Part shown: positions 1 through 4,629 of the stretch, piece by piece | How the letters are laid out: each line of letters opens with the position of its first letter | Numbering within the stretch: position 1 is the stretch's first letter | NCBI GenBank assembly: GCA_018333405.1 | Contig: JAGXSR010000029.1 | Coordinates: forward strand, 1-5,142 | DNA from: Dethiobacter sp. | Lineage (GTDB): Bacteria > Bacillota > Dethiobacteria > DTU022 | Direction: 5' to 3' | Length of the DNA: 5,142 nucleotides | Program-made: the position numbers and the translations under genes | Notes under the pieces: generated by a model | The model's input: only the letters and a program-made list of their open reading frames with translations | What the model was told of the DNA's origin: nothing | Databases searched by the model: none

Positions 1-32
1 CAGTTCAGGAAATTAAACTGGGGCGCATTTAA
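1..32 (+). CDS. C-terminal end of an upstream gene (partial, uncertain)
   Basis: In the frame starting at base 3 the window opens with VQEIKLGRI followed by a TAA stop at 30-32. This would be the last nine residues of a gene lying to the left. In related Firmicutes the gene before recA is usually cinA or thpR (RNA 2',3'-cyclic phosphodiesterase). The hydrophobic-x-LG ending is reminiscent of ThpR tails, but nine residues cannot identify a family. Frame 1 is also open, to a stop at 61-63, so even the reading frame is not certain. That second frame would run into the probable recA promoter, which is why I prefer the stop at 32. Confidence 0.3.
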   Translation, partial: VQEIKLGRI

Positions 33-54
33 GATGATCCAGCAGGAAATTAAC

Positions 55-81
55 GTTCTATAAAGAATAGAACATTTGTAC
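55..81 (+). promoter_or_regulatory. recA control region: candidate LexA (DinR) box and inverted repeat
   Basis: GAACATTTGTAC at 70-81 matches the Gram-positive LexA operator GAAC-N4-GTTC at 7 of 8 defined bases, the exception being GTAC for GTTC. LexA repression of recA until DNA damage is established in Firmicutes. The left half-site is shared with a perfect 7-bp inverted repeat, GTTCTAT (55-61) and ATAGAAC (67-73), with a 5-base gap. TATAAA at 59-64 is a plausible -10 box and would put the transcript start near 71, under the LexA box, but I see no good -35 at normal spacing. The operator is moderately supported and the promoter weakly. Confidence 0.5.
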
Positions 82-119
82 AGGCTCCAAGACTCAGCCT
101 GTGACTAGGGGGAAAGTAT

Positions 120-1154
120 ATGGAGAAAAGCAAAGCCCTTGAATCGGCTATGTTACAGATTGAAAAACAGTTCGGCAAAGGATCGATCATGCGGTTGGGA
201 GAATCAGGCCGGCCGGGGATAGAAGTTATCTCCACCGGGTGTTTGTCCCTGGACATTGCCTTGGGCGTTGGCGGCATACCTAGAGGCAGGGTTATTGAAA
301 TATTCGGACCGGAATCTTCCGGTAAGACAACGGTTGCGCTGCACATCATCGCCCAGGCCCAGAAAAAAGGAGGATTTGCCGCTTTTATCGACGCAGAGCA
401 TGCCCTGGATCCGAAATATGCGGCCAATCTAGGGGTCAACATTGAAGAGCTGCTGGTTTCTCAACCGGATACCGGGGAGCAGGCTTTGGAAATTGCCGAA
501 GCCTTGGTACGCAGCGCAGCGATCGATGTTCTAGTCGTTGATTCTGTAGCTGCCCTGGTGCCGCGGGCGGAGATCGAAGGCGAGATGGGTGATGCTCATG
601 TCGGGCTGCAGGCGCGCCTGATGTCCCAGGCCCTGCGAAAACTTTCAGGAGCGATTAGTAAGTCTCATACGTCAGCGATATTTATCAACCAGATCCGTGA
701 GAAAGTTGGGGTAATCTTCGGAAACCCGGAGGTGACTCCTGGTGGAAGAGCGCTGAAATTTTACTCTACAGTGCGCCTGGATGTGCGGCGAGTGGAATCA
801 TTAAAACAGGGTGAAACGATAATCGGCAGCCGCACCAGAGCAAAGGTTGTGAAAAACAAAGTGGCGCCGCCGTTTAAAGCCGCTGATTTTGATATACTGT
901 ACGGCTACGGCATCTCGGCGGAAGGATCGCTGATTGATACGGGCATCGAATCTAAAGTATTATCAAAAAGCGGCGCCTGGTATTCGTATGGGAACGAACG
1001 GCTGGGTCAGGGCCGCGAAAACGTGCGTGAATGGCTGAAAGAAAATCCGGGTACAGCTCGGGAGATTGAATGCAAGATTCGCGAAAACTACGGGCTTGCA
1101 GTCGGAAAAGATAAAATATCAGAGACCGATATGAATCCGGATGCCGGCAGATAG
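120..1154 (+). CDS. recA: RecA recombinase
   Basis: RecA is the cytoplasmic ATP-dependent recombinase that coats single-stranded DNA, drives homologous pairing and strand exchange, and as a co-protease triggers LexA self-cleavage. The 344-residue product is normal in length. Visible motifs are Walker A GPESSGKT at 63-70, the catalytic glutamate in DAEHALDP (E93), Walker B VLVVDS with D141, INQIREKVGV (Q191 is the allosteric glutamine of loop L2) and the RecA signature ALKFYSTVRLD at 211-221. The L2 motif reads GNPEVTPGG at 201-209, where most RecA proteins have Thr in place of Val205. The tail is short and only mildly acidic. The ATG is set by AGGGGGA at 107-113, six bases upstream, and an in-frame stop at 102-104 excludes a longer form. 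The stop codon shares its last base with the recX start. Regulation is probably by LexA. Confidence 0.98.
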   Translation: MEKSKALESAMLQIEKQFGKGSIMRLGESGRPGIEVISTGCLSLDIALGVGGIPRGRVIEIFGPESSGKTTVALHIIAQAQKKGGFAAFIDAEHALDPKYAANLGVNIEELLVSQPDTGEQALEIAEALVRSAAIDVLVVDSVAALVPRAEIEGEMGDAHVGLQARLMSQALRKLSGAISKSHTSAIFINQIREKVGVIFGNPEVTPGGRALKFYSTVRLDVRRVESLKQGETIIGSRTRAKVVKNKVAPPFKAADFDILYGYGISAEGSLIDTGIESKVLSKSGAWYSYGNERLGQGRENVREWLKENPGTAREIECKIRENYGLAVGKDKISETDMNPDAGR

Positions 1155-1648
1155 TGGAGCCGGAAGTAATTGTGCATAAAGAGAGTCTGGATAAAGCCCG
1201 TTTAAGTGTAGTGCGCTGGCTGCGCTTTCGATCCAGAAGCCGCAGGGAAGTCGAGCTCTACCTGGAAAAGAAAGGATTTGCCCGGGAAATCAGCGCAGCG
1301 CTGCTGGACGAGCTGCAGGAGTACAGATATATTGACGATCTGCGCTTTACCGAAGAGTATATACAATCCTGCCTGGGCCGTGGCTTCGGTCAAAACCGGG
1401 TGCGCAGCGAACTGACAAAAAAGGGGATTGACCGGGAATTAATCGGCGAGGCAATCAAACAGCATTTCGCCGTTGAACATGAGCTGATCAGAGTTGTCGC
1501 CCTGTTAGAAAGAAGGGCTAAGCGTATTGTTGCCCCCGATCAAAAATGGGTGCGGCAGCAGTTTTCCTTTCTCAAGGGGCGTGGTTTCAGCGAGAACGTG
1601 ATCATGCAGGCCTTGAAGCAATATTGCCGGGATCTGATCGAAGATTAA
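1154..1648 (+). CDS. recX: RecX, regulatory protein for RecA
   Basis: RecX is a small all-helical protein that binds in the groove of RecA filaments and modulates, usually inhibits, their growth and activity. The 164-residue product shows the family's three tandem three-helix repeats (about 15-55, 62-103 and 110-155). Hallmarks are the basic RFRSRSRREVELYLEKKG stretch at 24-41, YIDDLRFTEEYI at 59-70, and FLKGRGFSENVI at 139-150. The GTG start at 1154 overlaps the recA TAG by one base, implying translational coupling in a recA-recX operon. There is no clear Shine-Dalgarno for it. An in-frame GTG at 1172 has GGAAG (1162-1166) five bases upstream, so the true protein could be six residues shorter. 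No terminator separates it from recA. Confidence 0.93.
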   Translation: MEPEVIVHKESLDKARLSVVRWLRFRSRSRREVELYLEKKGFAREISAALLDELQEYRYIDDLRFTEEYIQSCLGRGFGQNRVRSELTKKGIDRELIGEAIKQHFAVEHELIRVVALLERRAKRIVAPDQKWVRQQFSFLKGRGFSENVIMQALKQYCRDLIED

Positions 1649-1656
1649 AAGACGTG

Positions 1657-1678
1657 TCTTGACATAACTTGGTCAAGA
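1657..1678. repeat. Inverted repeat over the rny -35: possible operator
   Basis: TCTTGAC (1657-1663) and GTCAAGA (1672-1678) are perfect 7-bp inverted repeats separated by 8 bp. The dyad covers the whole -35 hexamer and most of the spacer, where a bound dimer would block RNA polymerase. I do not recognise the motif as the site of a particular regulator. Part of the left arm is fixed by the -35 consensus itself, so chance symmetry is possible. Confidence 0.4.
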
Positions 1679-1687
1679 GAGTACAAT
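1659..1687 (+). promoter_or_regulatory. Strong sigma-A promoter for rny
   Basis: TTGACA at 1659-1664 is a perfect -35 hexamer. TACAAT at 1682-1687 matches the -10 consensus at five of six bases. The spacer is exactly 17 bp. Transcription should start near 1694, giving a leader of about 205 nt before the rny ATG at 1900. Starting only 11 bp after the recX stop, it means rny has its own transcription rather than relying on recA-recX read-through. Confidence 0.82.
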
Positions 1688-1693
1688 CAACTT

Positions 1694-1837
1694 AATTTAT
1701 CAGTATTTTATTATTAAATGCTCAGAGCATAACTTAATTGAGAAAAGTATAGCGCCGGCGGGCTTTACAGATAGATTTAAAAAGCGCATAACGATTCAGG
1801 TAAAGATGCAGGTATCTTTATACTGAGCTTCTCTTTT
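1694..1837 (+). ncRNA. Candidate structured 5' leader of rny
   Basis: The region between the rny promoter and the terminator-like hairpin has several complementary segments. A small hairpin is ATGCT (1718-1722) with AGCAT (1726-1730). A closing stem could form from GAGAA (1740-1744) with TTCTC (1829-1833), continued by GTAT (1747-1750) with ATAC (1820-1823). Inside it GCGC (1752-1755) can pair with GCGC (1784-1787), and AAAGAT (1802-1807) pairs with ATCTTT (1814-1819) around a six-base loop. I compared it by memory with common riboswitch consensus cores (TPP, SAM, purine, GEMM, ydaO, T-box, fluoride, preQ1) and recognise none. The pairings come from reading by eye, without energy calculation or covariation, so the structure is a hypothesis. 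Confidence 0.4.
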
Positions 1838-1864
1838 AAGCTGTGTTCTTAAACACAGCTTTTT
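1838..1864 (+). terminator. Terminator-like hairpin in the rny leader (possible attenuator)
   Basis: AAGCTGTGTT (1838-1847) and AACACAGCTT (1852-1861) form a perfect 10-bp stem with the four-base loop CTTA. The U-tract is short, five T at 1860-1864 of which two lie in the stem. It sits downstream of the rny promoter and 22 bp before the rny Shine-Dalgarno, so a fully efficient terminator here would silence rny. Partial termination, conditional attenuation or a purely stabilising hairpin are all possible. AGCTT at 1826-1830 could pair with AAGCT at 1838-1842 and would disrupt the stem, as an antiterminator would. Confidence 0.6.
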
Positions 1865-1899
1865 GCATTTCAACACTAAAGAAACGGAGGTGAAACGTT

Positions 1900-3435
1900 A
1901 TGCTTGAATATCTGCTTATAATTAGTGCCACGTTGGCGGTCGGCCTGGGCGCCGGATATTTTATCCGCAAATCAATTGCCGAGGCTAAGATTGCTTCCGC
2001 TGAAGTTGCCGCCAATAAAATACTTGAAGAAGCAAACCTGGAAGCAAGCGCCATTAAGCGTGAAAAACATCTGGAAGCGAAAGAAGAAGCACATCGGTTG
2101 CGTCACGAGATAGAAAGGGAAAGCAAAGAAAGAAGGGCCGATTTGCAGCGTGTTGAACGGCGACTGCAACACAAAGAAGAAAACCTGGACCGCAAGATCA
2201 GCTCTCTTGAGCGTAAAGAAGAGGAGTTAAGAAAAAAGGAAGAAGAAACCCAACGCATTCAAGATAAAATTCAGAGTTTATACCGTCAACAGCTGGCGGA
2301 ATTAGAAAGGGTTTCTGCGTTAACCAGGGATGAGGCCAGGGATATTCTTTTGAAAAGGGCACGGGAAGAGATAACTCACGAAATGGCGATCATGGTGAAA
2401 GAAGTTGAAACTCAGGCCAAAGTCGAGGCGGATAAGAAAGCCCGGGAAGTGGTGACTATGGCTATCCAAAAATGTGCCGCGGATCATGTCACCGAAGCCA
2501 CTGTATCTGTGGTCAGCCTGCCTAACGATGAGATGAAGGGGCGGATTATCGGACGGGAAGGGCGCAACATCCGCACTCTGGAAACCCTGACCGGTATTGA
2601 CCTGATCATCGACGATACTCCTGAAGCGGTTATTCTTTCCGGTTTTGATCCGATCCGCAGGGAGATTGCCAGAATTGCCCTGGAAAAGCTGATTAGCGAT
2701 GGACGCATACACCCGGCCCGGATTGAGGAAATAGTTGAAAAAACCCGGAAAGAAGTCGAAGTGCTGATTAAAGAAGAAGGGGAAAGGGCGACCTTCGAAA
2801 CCGGAGTACACGGTATTCATCCGGAATTGGTATTGCTTCTGGGCAAATTGCGATACCGCACCAGTTATGGGCAAAATGTGCTGCAGCATTCTATTGAGGT
2901 GGCTCATCTGGCGGCAACTATGGCGGCAGAACTGGGATTGGATATAAATTTTGCCAAGAGAGCCGGACTGCTTCATGACATCGGAAAAGCACTGGATCAT
3001 GAAACGGAAGGATCTCATGTGTTGACCGGAGCTGAGATTGCCAAACGCTATAAGGAAACCGCAGACATTATAAATGCTATAGAAGCTCACCACGGCGATA
3101 TAGAATTTAAAACCCTCGAAGCGGTTTTAATCCAATCTGCCGACGCTGTTTCGGCGGCTCGCCCCGGTGCGCGTCGCGAGTCTCTGGAAGTATATATAAA
3201 GAGGTTAGAAAAGCTCGAACAGATTGCCGATTCTTTTGACGGTGTTGATAAATCGTATGCTATTCATGCCGGAAGGGAAATCAGGATCATCGTTAAACCG
3301 GAAAAGATAGATGATTATACTTCCATCCAGATCGCCCGTGATATTGTAAAAAAAATCGAGAGCGATCTGGAATACCCGGGACAGATTAAGGTGACGGTGA
3401 TCAGGGAAACCAGGGCCGTTGACTACGCCAGATAG
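1900..3435 (+). CDS. rny: Ribonuclease Y (RNase Y, YmdA)
   Basis: RNase Y is the membrane-tethered endoribonuclease that starts decay and processing of many mRNAs in Firmicutes and is a centre of the degradosome-like complex. The 511-residue product has the full family architecture. One N-terminal membrane segment lies at about 3-23 (YLLIISATLAVGLGAGYF), then a long charged coiled coil at about 27-190, rich in Glu, Lys and Arg. The KH RNA-binding domain follows around 205-270 with the GxxG loop GREG at 218-221. An HD domain at about 325-420 carries the metal ligands H330, the H359-D360 pair, H397/H398 and D415, and a conserved C-terminal region ends the protein. The length is typical. The ATG is fixed by GGAGGTG at 1886-1892, seven bases upstream. 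It has its own promoter and a long leader, so it may be controlled independently of recA-recX. No clear terminator follows it. Confidence 0.98.
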   Translation: MLEYLLIISATLAVGLGAGYFIRKSIAEAKIASAEVAANKILEEANLEASAIKREKHLEAKEEAHRLRHEIERESKERRADLQRVERRLQHKEENLDRKISSLERKEEELRKKEEETQRIQDKIQSLYRQQLAELERVSALTRDEARDILLKRAREEITHEMAIMVKEVETQAKVEADKKAREVVTMAIQKCAADHVTEATVSVVSLPNDEMKGRIIGREGRNIRTLETLTGIDLIIDDTPEAVILSGFDPIRREIARIALEKLISDGRIHPARIEEIVEKTRKEVEVLIKEEGERATFETGVHGIHPELVLLLGKLRYRTSYGQNVLQHSIEVAHLAATMAAELGLDINFAKRAGLLHDIGKALDHETEGSHVLTGAEIAKRYKETADIINAIEAHHGDIEFKTLEAVLIQSADAVSAARPGARRESLEVYIKRLEKLEQIADSFDGVDKSYAIHAGREIRIIVKPEKIDDYTSIQIARDIVKKIESDLEYPGQIKVTVIRETRAVDYAR

Positions 3436-3461
3436 TTTATTTTAATTCAAATCAGGGCCGG

Positions 3462-3489
3462 GCAGGAATCAGAAGAATATATATGGAAT
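3462..3489 (+). promoter_or_regulatory. Candidate sigma-H promoter for the unknown gene
   Basis: GCAGGAATC at 3462-3470 fits the Bacillus sigma-H -35 consensus RnAGGAwWW at all but the last base. After a 12-bp spacer, ATGGAAT at 3483-3489 fits the -10 consensus RnnGAAT completely. Both boxes and the spacing (11-12 is normal) agree. A transcript would start near 3496, about 30 bases before the ATG at 3526. Sigma-H is the transition-phase factor that switches on early sporulation genes, and spoVS of Bacillus subtilis is in its regulon. No comparable sigma-A promoter is seen in this gap. Confidence 0.6.
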
Positions 3490-3525
3490 AAGAGTACAGT
3501 ATCCTTTTAGAAAAGAGGGGCGTTT

Positions 3526-4044
3526 ATGATGCAGAGCGGTTGTGTGGATGACTCATACCATGTAAATATGATTATCAATCTGTTGTTGAGGTTTCCCGAG
3601 ATATTTACTGTTTCCTACAACCTGCCTGCGCAATCCTATAGTCTTTTGTTTATGATCAAAGCCCGGGTAAAAGCCGAACAACTTGATCATTTACGCCGGA
3701 TGCTTAATGAAAACCTGGAAGCATATCGTTTTTTTAAAAAAAAGGAACACTGCCCGGTTCAAGTCAATAAAAAATATTATTACGGATTCACCCATCTGGA
3801 GCTCTGCCTGGCGGATAATCATCTTGGCGGGGAAGAAATCGGTTTAATCAGCAGGCTGATCAAAGATAAATACGGCCATGCCTTAATCAGCGAACTGCGT
3901 TTTGAAGAGATCGATTCATTGGATGACAGCCCGGGGAGCTGGGAGGAGTTCTTTCCCGCATTATACAAGCGCGGTTCGGAATGCGCTGTTCAAAAACTTA
4001 TTGCTTTTCGTGAAGCAGGAAAAGTTTATGTTTTCAACCAATAG
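3526..4044 (+). CDS. Unrecognised 172-residue protein between rny and spoVS
   Basis: I do not recognise this protein. It is a real gene by context: a Shine-Dalgarno GAGGGG at 3515-3520, a good sigma-H promoter match upstream, no overlap with neighbours, and codon use like theirs. Two ATGs are adjacent. The second, at 3529, has the better spacing (eight bases). The product lacks a signal peptide or clear membrane segment, so it is probably cytoplasmic. By eye it looks like an alpha/beta fold: strands near 26-32 and 37-47 (SYSLLFMIKAR), a long charged helix 49-72, a strand near 89-96 (THLELCLAD), a helix 102-114, a helix 138-164 and a last strand KVYVF at 166-170. Cysteines lie at 6, 76, 94 and 153 without a metal-site spacing. 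It occupies the place of ymdB in many relatives but has none of YmdB's metallophosphoesterase motifs. A role in early sporulation is inference from promoter and position only. Confidence 0.85.
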   Translation: MMQSGCVDDSYHVNMIINLLLRFPEIFTVSYNLPAQSYSLLFMIKARVKAEQLDHLRRMLNENLEAYRFFKKKEHCPVQVNKKYYYGFTHLELCLADNHLGGEEIGLISRLIKDKYGHALISELRFEEIDSLDDSPGSWEEFFPALYKRGSECAVQKLIAFREAGKVYVFNQ

Positions 4045-4274
4045 AAATTTTTTTGTCGAAAAATGTCAGATAATTTGTTTAAAAACAGATCTTTATTATT
4101 TTCAGAATAACAATTTGAAAATAAGCGAAACAAGAAGAACTGATAGCCGCTTATATTTTAAAGAGGTGATTTGCATCGGTAATATTTAGTAATACCTTAC
4201 TGTCGCGGTAAAATAATTTATTAGGAGATGACGTGTAAAAAAGTGATATCCGTTTAGGGAGGCGTAAAATATTA
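4045..4274 (+). other. AT-rich intergenic region upstream of spoVS
   Basis: This 230-bp gap is clearly richer in A and T than the genes around it and contains no convincing coding region or intrinsic terminator. It holds the candidate 0A boxes at 4054-4070, a GAAT element at 4105-4108 without a good sigma-H -35, and an imperfect 19-bp dyad at 4178-4196 (GGTA and TACC ends, 7 of 9 pairs). Ribosome-site-like runs lie at 4161-4168 (AAGAGGTG) and 4223-4227 (AGGAG). TAAAAT at 4209-4214 is a possible -10 with a poor -35. AGGAGAT near 4223-4229 followed 12 bp later by AGTGATA is a weak sigma-H-like pair, but its start point would fall on the spoVS ribosome site. The spoVS promoter is therefore not settled. 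Confidence 0.6.
4054..4070 (+). promoter_or_regulatory. Candidate tandem Spo0A binding sites (0A boxes)
   Basis: TGTCGAA at 4054-4060 is a perfect 0A box, set in the usual T- and A-rich flanks. TGTCAGA at 4064-4070 matches the first four bases and the last in the same orientation. The boxes start exactly 10 bp apart, one helical turn, as is common for tandem Spo0A sites. They begin 9 bp after the stop of the unknown gene and lie about 215 bp before spoVS. Spo0A~P controls entry into sporulation. A seven-base match can occur by chance, but the tandem and the sporulation gene downstream raise its value. Confidence 0.45.
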
Positions 4275-4535
4275 ATGGACATATTAAAAGTATCAGCAAA
4301 ATCCAATCCCAATTCTGTCGCCGGCGCCCTGGCTGGAGTTTTACGGGAGAGGGGTAACGCGGAAATACAAACTATCGGCGCAGGCGCGCTCAATCAGGCT
4401 GTAAAAGCGGTCGCCATTGCCCGAGGGTTTGTAGCGCCAGGTGGAATTGATCTGATTTGTATTCCGGCTTTCACAGATATACAAATTGACGGAGAAGAGC
4501 GGACGGCAATTAAGTTAATTATTGAGCCTCGTTAA
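4275..4535 (+). CDS. spoVS: Stage V sporulation protein S
   Basis: SpoVS is a small Alba-like protein. In Bacillus subtilis its loss blocks spore coat assembly and dehydration at stage V and also affects septation; binding to nucleic acid is suspected from its fold. The 86-residue product matches the family from end to end. It has the start KVSAKSNPNSVAGALAGVLR at 5-24, then IGAGALNQAVKAVAIARGF, and the end CIPAFTDIQIDGEERTAIKL with IIEPR after it. The family is very highly conserved, so the call is secure. The ATG is the only sensible start, yet the best Shine-Dalgarno (AGGGAGG, 4256-4262) is 12 bases upstream, longer than usual. A strong terminator follows 36 bp after the stop. Transcription could come from the sigma-H promoter before the unknown gene or from the 4045-4274 gap. 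Confidence 0.98.
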   Translation: MDILKVSAKSNPNSVAGALAGVLRERGNAEIQTIGAGALNQAVKAVAIARGFVAPGGIDLICIPAFTDIQIDGEERTAIKLIIEPR

Positions 4536-4571
4536 GAGAGATTGCCAGTGTTTCGCGGAAGCTGTTTATAT

Positions 4572-4606
4572 ACCGCCCTCTTATCTCCAGGGGGGTGTTT
4601 TTTTTT
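4572..4606 (+). terminator. Rho-independent terminator after spoVS
   Basis: ACCGCCCT (4572-4579) pairs with AGGGGGGT (4589-4596) except for one internal G-G mismatch, around a nine-base loop. Nine consecutive T follow at 4598-4606. This ends the spoVS transcript. The next gene begins only 23 bp beyond the T-run. Confidence 0.82.
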
Positions 4607-4629
4607 GTGGTTTAGAGTAAAATTAATCT

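Noticed and set aside
50..442. 130-codon minus-strand open frame across the recA start
   Set aside because: It is the antisense shadow of the conserved recA Walker A region and shows no protein-like motif of its own.
1740..1833. Known riboswitch or T-box class in the rny leader
   Set aside because: None of the conserved cores I know is present, for example the T-box AGGGTGGNACCGCG, the TPP CTGAGA element or the GEMM core. It is therefore reported only as an unclassified candidate structure.
2320..3093. Long open frame of 257 codons on the minus strand inside rny
   Set aside because: It lies wholly antisense to the secure rny gene, has no ribosome site or promoter, and its composition (rich in Phe, Ser, Gln) is what the complement of a Glu/Lys/Arg-rich gene gives.
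4045..4064. T-run and A-run after the unknown gene as a terminator
   Set aside because: The only hairpin is TTTTT-GTCG-AAAAA, an all-AT stem of five pairs without a GC-rich stem before a U-tract, so it is unlikely to terminate. The 0A-box reading explains the sequence better.
4160..4190. Possible remnant of a ymdB start (a ribosome-site-like run followed by VICIGNI, loosely like the YmdB start LFIGDI)
   Set aside because: Only about seven residues resemble YmdB, a stop follows at once, and no later YmdB-like sequence appears in any frame of the gap. Chance is the simpler explanation.
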